Source: Candidatus Bathyarchaeota archaeon (GTDB taxonomy: Archaea > Thermoproteota > Bathyarchaeia > 40CM-2-53-6 > FEN-987). From it: a stretch of 17,380 nt of DNA. Of the stretch, positions 1 to 7,543 are shown piece by piece. A program made the translations under genes and the position numbers. The stretch is taken from assembly GCA_022865625.1 (NCBI GenBank), contig JALHTB010000158.1, positions 1 to 17,380 of the forward strand, read 5' to 3'. Within the stretch, counting starts at the first letter, position 1; the number at the start of each line of letters is the position of its first letter. The notes under the pieces were generated by a model. It did no database searches. It saw only the letters and a list, made by a program, of their open reading frames with translations, and had not been told where the DNA came from.

Positions 1-440
1 ACCACGCGGCGAGTTCTCAGGTGCTCGATGCCAGTACCCCCAAGAGCGAACTCAATTCTCCGCCGAACGTCCCCATTGTCCAATCCCAGGTTTCTGGGGC
101 CGAATGCGATCTCATCCTCTACTGTTGAACAGAAGAATCCTGTATCGGGATCTTGAAAGACCATATTCGCTACAGTGGCCAGTTCTGAGAGGGGATGAAG
201 CCGAGTGTCGAGACCGCAGATTTCAACTCTCCCCTGCATCTCTCCCTCCGATGCCTGCGGAATGAGCCCTGTGAGGCAACGAAGAAAGGTGCTCTTCCCG
301 CATCCTGAACTGCCAATTACGGCGAGAAGCTCTCCGCTCTCGATTGACAAATTGATGTTCTCGATGGCCGGCCTTGACTTCCCGGGGTAGCGATATGTCA
401 GGCCCGCGACAGTCATGGCGGGACCCAAGGGGACGGCCAT
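1..440 (-). CDS. Energy-coupling-factor (ECF/CbiO-type) ABC transporter ATPase, partial at window edge
   Basis: ATP-hydrolysing subunit of a membrane importer. The visible 146 residues hold a Walker A (GSSGCGKST, residues 43-51) and a Q-loop in the context MVFQDPDTGFF (Q96), followed by TVEDEIAFGPRNLG. That stretch is characteristic of ECF-type ATPases (EcfA, CbiO), which import cobalt, nickel or vitamins. The signature motif, Walker B and C-terminus lie beyond the left edge. The ATG at 440 is chosen because GGGGTG lies 8 bases upstream; an ATG at 416 has no such site. The gene follows the modE-like gene on the same strand after 98 bases and has its own TATA-like CTATTTAG about 70-80 bases upstream. 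Substrate cannot be told; the ModE neighbour makes a metal possible, but no molybdate-binding or permease subunit is visible. Confidence 0.88.
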   Translation of the reverse strand, partial: MAVPLGPAMTVAGLTYRYPGKSRPAIENINLSIESGELLAVIGSSGCGKSTFLRCLTGLIPQASEGEMQGRVEICGLDTRLHPLSELATVANMVFQDPDTGFFCSTVEDEIAFGPRNLGLDNGDVRRRIEFALGGTGIEHLRTRRV

Positions 441-442
441 CG

Positions 443-462
443 ATATTACACCCCAGTAATAT
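443..462. promoter_or_regulatory. 20-bp perfect dyad over the start region of the ABC ATPase gene
   Basis: ATATTAC-N6-GTAATAT is a perfect 7-bp inverted repeat ending two bases before the ATG at 440. On the minus-strand transcript its loop holds the GGGGUG ribosome binding site, so it could act as a repressor operator or as a hairpin masking the binding site. A partial copy of one half, TTACTG, lies just upstream at about 470-475. The arm and spacer lengths resemble those of metal/oxyanion regulators such as ModE, but the bound protein is unknown. Confidence 0.45.
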
Positions 463-538
463 TATCGCTCAGTAACATCGGTCTTACTTGATAACAGCAG
501 CGTAAGCACTCTAAATAGAAGACGCGCAGGGCCGATCG

Positions 539-874
539 TCATATCGACTCTGCAAGCTCATCCAAGATGCGCTCGGCTTCGAGATACCTTCCCAAGAGGA
601 GCCGGCCCTGCTGAGTCAATTGCGCTCCGCCTTTCGCTCTTCCTCCCCTGAATCTGTCAACAAGCCTTCTTCCTGATCTTTCTTCAGCGATTGAGATCCT
701 GTGGAGGGCGTATCTGTAGGACATTCCGATGCGCTCGCATGCTAGCGCGATGGACTTGTACTTGTCAATCGCTCGCAGAAGATCTACCATGCCCCTGCCG
801 AAGAAAGCTTTGCCTTCTGCATCTTCGAACCAGAATTTGACCCGGACGTTGGATGCGACCGGACGACGGCTCAT
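539..874 (-). CDS. ModE-like LysR-type winged-helix DNA-binding protein (no molybdate-binding domain)
   Basis: A 111-residue stand-alone DNA-binding domain. The pattern GRGMVDLLRAIDKYKSIALA (27-46), then ERIGMSYRYALHRISIAEER and an LVDRF..GRAKGGAQLT wing with LTQQGRLLL, is the ModE N-terminal helix-turn-helix. E. coli ModE carries two TOBE/Mop molybdate-binding domains after this; none is present here, as in many archaeal single-domain homologues. It may sense the metal through a partner or act as a constitutive repressor. The ATG at 874 has no clear ribosome binding site, so it may be leaderless. Neighbours mobB (divergent) and the ECF ATPase (downstream) suggest regulation of molybdenum/tungsten cofactor or metal import genes. 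Confidence 0.85.
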   Translation of the reverse strand: MSRRPVASNVRVKFWFEDAEGKAFFGRGMVDLLRAIDKYKSIALACERIGMSYRYALHRISIAEERSGRRLVDRFRGGRAKGGAQLTQQGRLLLGRYLEAERILDELAESI

Positions 875-1160
875 GTCAAAACGCCTGCGCCCACGCTTCA
901 GCCTACGCTTACATGCGTGCGGCAGTTAGCTCTTGTGTCTGCCGAGCCTCCTGAAAAGAGCAGCATTCGAATATGCCACGCCCAATGAGATCCGAATGCG
1001 AGCAGGCATGGTTTACATGCGAACCCCATGCCAGCAGCATTGATCTAACACACTGTATCAATCGAATGTCGGATGAGTCGAATCGTTCAGCAAAACATAC
1101 TTCAGTATCTCTATCTATCCTCTCGAATTGCTTTGAGGAAGCGACTGAGGGCAGTCATGC
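875..1160. promoter_or_regulatory. Divergent modE-like/mobB intergenic region with candidate operators
   Basis: No convincing gene is seen in these 286 bases. A near-perfect inverted repeat, GCAGGCATGG (1002-1011) and CCATGCCAGC (1026-1035), encloses a 14-base spacer. The 9-mer TTACATGCG occurs at 909-917, about 35 bases ahead of the modE-like start, and again at 1013-1021 inside that spacer. The layout suits autoregulation by the ModE-like protein with a shared effect on mobB, but this is inference. Ahead of mobB lie A/T-rich TATA-like bases around 1105-1120 and a GAGGG ribosome binding site at 1147-1151. Confidence 0.4.
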
Positions 1161-1706
1161 TTGAAAGAGACAAAGCTCCTGGCACTGGTGGGAACTTCGA
1201 ACTCTGGGAAAACTACGGCGGCCGAATGTATCATTTCAGGCTTAACAAGGAAGGGACTACGGGTAGGCTCCATCAAGCATATACATCACCCGGATTTCAC
1301 GATCGACACAGAAGAAACAGACACATGGAGGCACGCTCGCGCCGGCTCAAAAGTCGTGGTTGCAGTGTCGAAGAAAGAGATCGCTGTTATCATGAAGGAT
1401 GATTCTGAGCAGGCGCTAGACTCCGTCCTGGAGTTCATGACGAGAATGAGGCTTGACCTTATTGTCGTTGAAGGGCTTCACTCGTCCATAGCACAACGAC
1501 CTGGAGTGTTCAAGATAGTGACCGCGCATGATGCGGAAGATCTCCGACAGAGACTGCGCGACACCGGTCCTCCAGTACTAGCTATTTCAGGGGTGATCGC
1601 GCAGAGCGCAACTAGCCTGCCCGATGTCGATGCACCAATCATAGACTCAATCGCCGATTGCTCAGAGCTTGTAGAGCTAGTGGAACAGAAGCTAATTCGA
1701 AGATGA
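1161..1706 (+). CDS. mobB: MobB, molybdopterin-guanine dinucleotide biosynthesis GTPase-like adaptor
   Basis: 181 residues, the usual MobB length. The P-loop is GTSNSGKTT (11-19), followed by KGLRVGSIKHIHH, then DTEETDTWRHARAGS (49-63), the family's equivalent of DTPGKDSWRHREAGA, and DLIVVEGLHSS near residue 100. MobB binds GTP and assists MobA in adding GMP to molybdopterin in the cytoplasm. The start is TTG at 1161: GAGGG lies 9 bases upstream, and the nearby ATG at 1157 is in another frame. The partner mobA is in the same window at 16133-16780. tatA follows after 187 bases, consistent with a role in exported Mo/W enzymes. Confidence 0.93.
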   Translation: MKETKLLALVGTSNSGKTTAAECIISGLTRKGLRVGSIKHIHHPDFTIDTEETDTWRHARAGSKVVVAVSKKEIAVIMKDDSEQALDSVLEFMTRMRLDLIVVEGLHSSIAQRPGVFKIVTAHDAEDLRQRLRDTGPPVLAISGVIAQSATSLPDVDAPIIDSIADCSELVELVEQKLIRR

Positions 1707-1850
1707 AACCAATTAGAAGATGCTCATGTCTTGCTGCACGACTAGTGGAGTCGCCGCGCAAGCTATTTATCTCAGCCGTGACTCGAACCGAAGAGGCTTC
1801 GCCTTATCTCGGTTACGACTTCTGCTCTTCTGCCGGCGTGGTGTCATAAG

Positions 1851-1860
1851 CCTAAATAGG
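1851..1860 (+). promoter_or_regulatory. TATA-like box ahead of tatA
   Basis: CCTAAATAGG at 1851-1860 is an A/T-centred box about 38 bases before the tatA ATG. Initiation about 25 bases downstream would leave a leader of roughly 10 bases, typical of archaeal genes with short or no leader. Confidence 0.35.
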
Positions 1861-1893
1861 GCATGAAGAGGAAAAGCTCGGACGCGAAGAAAG

Positions 1894-2196
1894 ATGGCAA
1901 TCGTCGGCTGGGAATGGATAGTCATAGTGGCTGTGATAATCATGTTCTTCCTTTGGGGACCGACCAAGATACCTCAACTTGCAAGATCAATTGGGCAAGT
2001 ACGGAAAGAGTTCGAGAGAGGGTCCAAGGAATCAAGTCCAGGCGAAGAGAAAACAGCGGCAAGCGGCCCGCAGGACGCCCTAATCGACACTGCCAAGAGA
2101 CTCGGAATCACTACGGAAGGCAAGACTAAGGACGAGATCTCCAAGGAGATCGTCCAAAAAGCAAATACGAGCAAAGCTAAGGATTCTAGCAGTTAG
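1894..2196 (+). CDS. tatA: TatA/TatB-family twin-arginine translocase subunit
   Basis: 100 residues. A single N-terminal transmembrane helix (about 3-20) is followed by the hinge WGPTKIPQLARSIGQ (21-35), the family's FGP-K-LPELAR motif with Trp in place of Phe, then an amphipathic helix to about residue 42 and a charged, Ser/Lys-rich tail. The tail contains a predicted helical segment (LIDTAKRLGITTEGKTKDEI). TatA oligomerises in the membrane to let folded proteins with RR signal peptides cross. No tatC is in the window. TatA is more likely than TatB because the helix is short and the chain small. It sits in a Mo-cofactor setting, and many molybdoenzymes are Tat substrates. Confidence 0.9.
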   Translation: MAIVGWEWIVIVAVIIMFFLWGPTKIPQLARSIGQVRKEFERGSKESSPGEEKTAASGPQDALIDTAKRLGITTEGKTKDEISKEIVQKANTSKAKDSSS

Positions 2197-2268
2197 GGTC
2201 TGTGGACAGGTCGCTCGGAACCGTACGGACTAGTTTCTGCAGATCAGACTATGGTCGTGCCATTCCAT

Positions 2269-3558
2269 TCAGTCAAACCGACGATTCGATCTGATCTTGG
2301 ATCCTGTCCTGACTGCCTCGACTGCAATGTAGACAGCGAAGGCCATAGCGATCCAAGGGAGTACACGTGTTCCGAGGCGACTCAGCGACCCGGGCTCAAT
2401 CGCGTAGACAGGATACAGAAAAGACGTGGCCGGAACGTGGAAGATCACAAATCCAAGCACAATGGCCGAAACGAGCCCGTAGGACCACCTTTGAGCTCTA
2501 CCGAAAACGCTAGCAGCCCCTTGGAAGAGTAGGAGGATCAATAGAGTCTCCACGTTTTGTTCGCTCACCCAAGATGCTGTGAGAATCCAAATCATATAGA
2601 CAAAGGCAAAGATTCGGACTACGTCTTCGAACGAGGATCGCAGACGAGTTCTTGCGATGAAGACCATGGTCAGACAAACAGCGGGAATCCAAATCAGACG
2701 AAGCGGCACAAGCTGAGGCGCTGACTGCAAATTGAAAGGGCCAATACTGTGAATGCCGAAGTCGTAAAGCAACCCTGATATTCCTATCAGCGAAATACCC
2801 CCGGGCTTCCTTGATGTCTGGTCGGCCAAGACACTCAGAAAGCCTCCAATGTACCAATTGAATACCAAGAAGGGTGCCAAGATCGAGACAAACCCGCTGA
2901 GACCCAGGCCAACGAGAAGGCGTAGTGCTCTTGCCCTGCGCCTAGCCTGTTTTGCCAGGTAAGGAAAAGCCGCAAAGAGGAAAAGCACAGGGTAGAGTTT
3001 GAGAGCAATCGCGAGGCTGAGTGCAGCTCCTGCCTCCAGGTCCCTTCCTTTGACCAATGCAATTGTTACAAGTATGATAAGGAGTGCAGCAATGTTGTCC
3101 ATCATTCCCCAAATGACACCAACTACGAGCACATAGGGATTGAGCAGGAACAAGGTCGCGAGCGATCTCCCCGAGCTCGCGTCTCCGGAGAAACTGCTCT
3201 CAGAAAATGATGAGCCTTCGCGTCTCAACGAAGGTGTGAGAGCAACTAACATCCATGCAATCGCCAGGTCCGCCGCTATTATCGGGATCTTGATTGCCAG
3301 AATGTAGACGAACTTGTTCCCAGCCCATATGGAGTTTGATAACAGGTAGCTCAGACCGCACCACAATCCCCAGAGTGGAGGGTATCCTAGGTGATTCTCC
3401 GGTTCATACGGCGACCTTCCCTCAGCAACATATTGTCCCGTTTCCATCCAGATGTTCAAATCATACGGATGTCCCGTGAACGGAGCAAAGCAGAGCCTCA
3501 ATATCGTTGAGAAGAGGACGAGGAAGATCCAACTGTGCTTGCTCTTGGGAATCGACAT
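2269..3558 (-). CDS. Multi-spanning membrane glycosyltransferase, GT-C fold (polyprenyl-phosphate mannosyltransferase-like)
   Basis: 429 residues with about 9-11 hydrophobic segments. The first outside loop has the GT-C-type sequence GHPYDLNIW (Asp at about 33) and then GRSPYEP...GYPPLWG, as in DUF2029/GT87-type polyprenyl-phosphate-sugar transferases. These enzymes use a lipid-linked sugar at the outer membrane face to extend glycolipids or protein glycans. The ATG at 3558 is preferred because it overlaps the upstream GT2 stop codon (TAATG); an ATG 21 bases earlier lies inside that gene. The pair is translationally coupled. The acceptor is not identifiable. The gene ends tail-to-tail with tatA, 72 bases apart. 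Confidence 0.8.
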   Translation of the reverse strand: MSIPKSKHSWIFLVLFSTILRLCFAPFTGHPYDLNIWMETGQYVAEGRSPYEPENHLGYPPLWGLWCGLSYLLSNSIWAGNKFVYILAIKIPIIAADLAIAWMLVALTPSLRREGSSFSESSFSGDASSGRSLATLFLLNPYVLVVGVIWGMMDNIAALLIILVTIALVKGRDLEAGAALSLAIALKLYPVLFLFAAFPYLAKQARRRARALRLLVGLGLSGFVSILAPFLVFNWYIGGFLSVLADQTSRKPGGISLIGISGLLYDFGIHSIGPFNLQSAPQLVPLRLIWIPAVCLTMVFIARTRLRSSFEDVVRIFAFVYMIWILTASWVSEQNVETLLILLLFQGAASVFGRAQRWSYGLVSAIVLGFVIFHVPATSFLYPVYAIEPGSLSRLGTRVLPWIAMAFAVYIAVEAVRTGSKIRSNRRFD

Positions 3559-4505
3559 TAGACAGCTTCCCTGTCCCACTTAGCCGACTCAGCTGTCGGC
3601 CACAGATGGGAGAAATTCCACATTCCTGAGAGAAGGTGCGCAGCAAGTTCCAATGCAACCAACTGCAGGAAACAGAGGATTCTCAATCTCCGCTCCGTGA
3701 TCTGCTCTTTGATTTCTTGAATAAGGACGCCTGCGACGATCAGGGGTCGCCTGAATATCAGGATGTCAAGAACGCTCGGCGATGTGCCTATCGCATCCCT
3801 CAGCTGTCTGTGCCCACGGATGATCCTTGCCCTCTGCAACAGAATATCCCGGATTCTGTCCGGAGTCCTGTTCTGAACAATAATCTCCCTTGCATACACG
3901 AATCTGCCTCCGGCGAGCTGCGCCTTTAGCACGAGATAGGCGTCATCGTTGATCACATTTGGCGGGATCTGTGCGGCCGCTTCCCGGCGAATCGCAAACG
4001 CTTCGCCGGCCTGTTTCTTCAGGCCGTTCGTGACTTGGGCCATCAGAGTCTTATCATGTAGGTTCCAAATGAGTCGTCCAATGTATCCTTCCGTCGTATC
4101 TGTGCCATTGACCGGCAGAGGCCGGCAGGCTACGACGTCCGCACCATTGGAGAAGTGCGAGAGAATGTTCTCAAGGAAGTACTCATCCGACAGCCGTATG
4201 TCTCCCGAAACGAGCACGAGGATTTCACCCGCCATAGCTTGCAGGATCTTGTTGATTGCATAGGGTTTCCCGTTCCTATGTTGCTCAACAATGAGACGAA
4301 ATCTCTTGTCGTGCGACGATCGTTCGCGAACCTCAGAGACGGTGTTATCTGTGCATCCACTTGCGACAACTATTATCTCCGTCGCTCCTCCGCCCGTCTT
4401 GAACACTTGACGCTGCAGGTCCGCGATCAGATGACCGATGTTGTCACCATTGTTGTAGCAGGTCACTCCGACAGTGACCTTGCATTTCTCACCCGTCGTG
4501 CTCAA
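3558..4505 (-). CDS. Membrane-associated family 2 glycosyltransferase
   Basis: 315 residues. The GT-A core starts VTVGVTCYNNGDNIG, has EIIVVASGCTDNT (43-55), VSGD at 99-102 as the metal/nucleotide-sugar DxD equivalent, INDDAYL (185-191) for the catalytic base region, and QRARIIRGH (224-232), a relative of the QxxRW motif of processive or membrane GT2 enzymes. One or two hydrophobic segments near 240-295 suggest membrane anchoring. It would transfer a sugar from a nucleotide donor to a lipid or polysaccharide acceptor in the cytoplasm. The TTG start at 4505 has GGAGG 9 bases upstream. A nine-codon reading frame (ATG at 4531) ends in TGA overlapping this TTG, so a coupled mini-ORF is possible. 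Confidence 0.85.
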   Translation of the reverse strand: MSTTGEKCKVTVGVTCYNNGDNIGHLIADLQRQVFKTGGGATEIIVVASGCTDNTVSEVRERSSHDKRFRLIVEQHRNGKPYAINKILQAMAGEILVLVSGDIRLSDEYFLENILSHFSNGADVVACRPLPVNGTDTTEGYIGRLIWNLHDKTLMAQVTNGLKKQAGEAFAIRREAAAQIPPNVINDDAYLVLKAQLAGGRFVYAREIIVQNRTPDRIRDILLQRARIIRGHRQLRDAIGTSPSVLDILIFRRPLIVAGVLIQEIKEQITERRLRILCFLQLVALELAAHLLSGMWNFSHLWPTAESAKWDREAV

Positions 4506-4689
4506 TGTCTGAGCCCTCCAATCTTTGCCATGTCAACGTGAAGTGTTCATCGCAAGCAGCGAGAACTTGCACAGCCAGCTACATCACCGGCTCGACGCCC
4601 TAACCTTTTCGGAGAGCCTGTTGTACCCGCCGCAACTATTCGGCCCACTATTGAGGACAGTACCTATATTCCATTTGGATTTAGATAGG

Positions 4690-4705
4690 CGGGTCTTCGG
4701 ACCCG
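4690..4705 (+). promoter_or_regulatory. cUUCGg tetraloop hairpin ahead of the transferase fusion gene
   Basis: CGGGTC-TTCG-GACCCG is a perfect 6-bp stem closed by C-G around a UUCG loop, an exceptionally stable RNA fold. It lies 30 bases before the GTG start at 4736. Two TATA-like stretches precede it, CTATATT at about 4662 and TTAGATAG at about 4680. With the first, the hairpin would be the very 5' end of the transcript; with the second it would not be transcribed. Confidence 0.45.
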
Positions 4706-4735
4706 ACGCTAGCCACAGACGGTTGCTGAAAACAA

Positions 4736-6145
4736 GTGAACCAAGCCCTTTTGCTCTTCACAAAGGTCCCCGAGCCGGGCCGCGTCAAGACCCGCCTCAC
4801 CGAAGGGGAGAACGCGCTCTCGCCTGAAGATGCTTGCAGACTTTACTCTGCTATTCTGTTGGATGTTATCGGTGTTTTGGCGGATGTCGCAAACGCCGTC
4901 AATGCCAGATTATATGTTGCGTACACTCCGCCAGAACGTGAAGCCGAGATCCGGCAGATCCTCTCAGAAAGAACCGTACCAGTCTCTTTCTTCGCTCAAG
5001 AGGGGGGCACGACCTCAGAGAGAATAGTACATGCATTCCAGACCGCTTTTGCTAATGGTGAAGATGTTGCAGTCTTGGTCTTTGGTGACCAACCAGCCCT
5101 CTCGAAGCAAGTGCTACTTGATGCCATTCAAGCCTTGCAGCCGAGCGCCAAAGGCGAGAATCCCCATCTTGTTCTAGGACCGACCTGTGATGGAGGAACA
5201 TATCTCATTGGTCTGACAAGTAAGTTGCGCAGCTGGATTTCAGGGGCCATCGATTGCACCAACTCCAGCAAGGCCGTTTCAAGGCTCGTGCTTCGGAGCT
5301 TCAGCGGTCAGATACCGTGTACGCTACTTGAAGAGCTCATCGATCTCGACGATTTGCTTGACTTGGAGCTACTCTTGAGCAAGCCCCCGATGAACTCTCC
5401 TCGCACCGTCAAAGTCCTAGAGTCTCTCAAGAAGGGCAGAATGTCTAGCGCTGGAACCGAGATTTCCGTGGTTATCCCGACACTCAACGAGGAAGGAACC
5501 CTTGAGAGGAGTATTCGGTCACTGCGCGCGCAGCTATTGCCACCTAAAGAGATCGTGGTCGTCGATTGCGGCAGTCATGACCGCACTCTGCAGATCGCCA
5601 ACGAATTGGCTGATCGTGTTGTCATAGTGAATCGGTGTGGTCGTGCATATCAGGAGAACGTAGGCGCGATGGGCGCGAAGGGAGACGTACTGTTGTTTCT
5701 CCATGCGGACACCTTGGTGTCTCCAATTATACTGCAGAGCATTGCGAAATCTCTAGTTGATCCGAATGTTGTGGGCGGAGGGGCTCGTCTGGCATATGTT
5801 CCTCGCAGGCTGAGATATCGGGCGCTTTGTGCTCTTAGAGACAGAGTCAGTCAGCGGCTGGGCATCTTTGGAATGGGTCCTTCCTTCTTTGTTCGACGTA
5901 GGCTCTTCCATCACGTGGGAGGATTTGACGAGGAGATCAACGAGGAAGGAGTAGACATGTCCAAGAGACTCCGAACGCACGGGCGGCTCGTCATGCTTGA
6001 CGAGGCCGTCCAGACATCGGCAAGAAGATACGAGCACTCTGGCTTCTTCAAGACCTTGTGCGCTTGGGGATTCACAGTCGCACTTAGTCTTCTAGGAATA
6101 CACGGTAGCTCAATCGAGAAATACATCTGGCGAATCGTTCGGTAG
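4736..6145 (+). CDS. Two-domain transferase: DUF2064 (rSAM/selenodomain-associated transferase 1) fused to GT2 (transferase 2)
   Basis: 469 residues. Residues 1-225 match the DUF2064/TIGR04282-type nucleotidyltransferase-like fold: LLLFTKVPEPGRVKTRLT (5-22), VLVFGDQPALS (113-123), GPTCDGGTYLIGL (148-160), IDLDDLLDL (202-210). Residues 242-469 are a GT2 domain of the TIGR04283 type: SVVIPTLNEEGTL (244-256), VVDCGSHDRT (Cys where Gly is usual), GRAYQENVGA, VLLFLHADT (318-326), FGMGPSFFVRR, GGFDEEI. In bacteria the two are normally separate adjacent genes beside radical SAM/CMD genes of the arsenosugar type. The GTG start at 4736 has only a weak ribosome binding site. An in-frame ATG at 5441, just at the linker, could also start the second domain alone. 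Substrates are unknown. Confidence 0.86.
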   Translation: MNQALLLFTKVPEPGRVKTRLTEGENALSPEDACRLYSAILLDVIGVLADVANAVNARLYVAYTPPEREAEIRQILSERTVPVSFFAQEGGTTSERIVHAFQTAFANGEDVAVLVFGDQPALSKQVLLDAIQALQPSAKGENPHLVLGPTCDGGTYLIGLTSKLRSWISGAIDCTNSSKAVSRLVLRSFSGQIPCTLLEELIDLDDLLDLELLLSKPPMNSPRTVKVLESLKKGRMSSAGTEISVVIPTLNEEGTLERSIRSLRAQLLPPKEIVVVDCGSHDRTLQIANELADRVVIVNRCGRAYQENVGAMGAKGDVLLFLHADTLVSPIILQSIAKSLVDPNVVGGGARLAYVPRRLRYRALCALRDRVSQRLGIFGMGPSFFVRRRLFHHVGGFDEEINEEGVDMSKRLRTHGRLVMLDEAVQTSARRYEHSGFFKTLCAWGFTVALSLLGIHGSSIEKYIWRIVR

Positions 6146-6193
6146 CGTAAGCAAGCATTCCCATATGAGATTCTGAGAGAGGGCGCTCAATTG

Positions 6194-7543
6194 ATGCGGA
6201 TCAGTTCTTTCATGAAGAGAAACAAGACCCTTCTCACGATGGGATTCGCGCTCGAACTTGCATTGGTAGTCTTCCTCTTAGTTACACAGACGAGCAACTG
6301 GAACTGGCTTCCCTTCCTTTTCTTTGCTCCCTTCGGCGCCTATCTAGCAGCCTTGCGCTTGGTGGACGGGCAAAATCACGTAGATTCGGAGAAGATATTG
6401 ATCATAATCGTGTTCGCCATAATCTTTCGATTGACTCTACTCTTCTCCGGACCGGTCTTCTCATTTGATGTGTATCGATACTATTGGGATGGAAAGATTG
6501 CAGCCAACGGAGTCAATCCCTACCTCTACCCACCGGACGCGCCCGAGCTATCATCACTCAGAGACGCAAACTGGGAACTGATCAATCACAAATATCTGAA
6601 ATCCGGCTACCCGCCCCTAATGGAGATATTCCTCGAGCTCCTCTACGTTTCGTCCCATTCGGTGCAGGCGTACAAGGTCTCTTTCTTCCTGTTGGACATT
6701 GGAACGATTCTGGCTGTTCTTCTCATCATGAGGCAGTTGAGTATCAAGGACAAGTATCTAATGGTGTACGCATGGGCGCCCTTGCCCATTATTGAGATCT
6801 CTCAGACCGGCCATAACGATTCGTTGATGGTTTTCCTGATGATTGTATCCTTTTTACTGCTTCTTCGAGGGCAGCGTAACCTATCGTCGCTGGTCATGGG
6901 GCTGTCTGTTGCCTCAAAGCTGTTTCCTATTTTCTTTGTGCCTGTCCTATTCAGGCGCTGGGGGAAGACCGGAACTCTCATTTTCTTCCTTGTTGTTGCG
7001 GCTTTGTATCTTCCTTTTGCTGACATAGGTTTGAAGATGTACTCTGGCCTGTTGTATGTTGTCAACACCACTTTCTTCAACGGAAGTGTCTTTCCAGCCG
7101 CGGTGGCTATGCTCACATGGACGGACCTGCTTGCGAATCCTGGGTTTGCAGCTCAGCTAGCAGTTTACTGTATCTATGCGATCGTTTTGCTGTGGGCGTT
7201 TCTTCTGTCGTTTCGTAATCAGGTTGATTCCATCGAACTGATGAAGGTGTGTTTCCTATTGGGCGGAACAGTCCTCTTGCTGAACCGAACTTTTTTTCCG
7301 TGGTATGTTGTATGGATACTGCCCTTCGTTGTGCTCTATGCGTCGAGGTCATGGTTGCTACTGTCCGGAAGCATTTTCCTAAGCTACATGAAGTATGACG
7401 CTCTTCCTCCGCCTCCACATGAGGGAGTCGATCCCACGACAGCTCTTGTAATAGACCTGATCCAGTATCTTCCCTTCTACATATTATTCGCATACGAGCT
7501 GCTCACGAAGAGAATCGTCTTACGAGGTTCTAGAGGTCCATAA
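6194..7543 (+). CDS. Second multi-spanning GT-C-type (polyprenyl-phosphate hexose) transferase
   Basis: About 449 residues with roughly 11-12 transmembrane segments. The first extracytoplasmic loop, FSFDVYRYYWDGKIAANGVN (90-109) followed by PYLYPPDAP, is the classic DVYRY-WDG...NPY.YPP signature of archaeal and bacterial dolichyl/polyprenyl-phosphate mannosyl- or glucosyl-transferase relatives; Asp 93 is a likely catalytic residue. Further loops hold KSGYPPLME, SQTGHNDSLM and NRTFFPWYVVW. TTG (6191) and ATG (6194) are adjacent; ATG is taken, with GAGGG about 10 bases upstream. It follows the transferase fusion by 48 bases on the same strand, so the two are probably co-transcribed. The 3' end overlaps the convergent radical SAM gene by 14 bases. 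Confidence 0.82.
   Translation: MRISSFMKRNKTLLTMGFALELALVVFLLVTQTSNWNWLPFLFFAPFGAYLAALRLVDGQNHVDSEKILIIIVFAIIFRLTLLFSGPVFSFDVYRYYWDGKIAANGVNPYLYPPDAPELSSLRDANWELINHKYLKSGYPPLMEIFLELLYVSSHSVQAYKVSFFLLDIGTILAVLLIMRQLSIKDKYLMVYAWAPLPIIEISQTGHNDSLMVFLMIVSFLLLLRGQRNLSSLVMGLSVASKLFPIFFVPVLFRRWGKTGTLIFFLVVAALYLPFADIGLKMYSGLLYVVNTTFFNGSVFPAAVAMLTWTDLLANPGFAAQLAVYCIYAIVLLWAFLLSFRNQVDSIELMKVCFLLGGTVLLLNRTFFPWYVVWILPFVVLYASRSWLLLSGSIFLSYMKYDALPPPPHEGVDPTTALVIDLIQYLPFYILFAYELLTKRIVLRGSRGP

Noticed and set aside
1073..1402. Open frame overlapping mobB on the same strand
   Set aside because: It runs out of phase through the clear MobB P-loop region and has no recognisable features.
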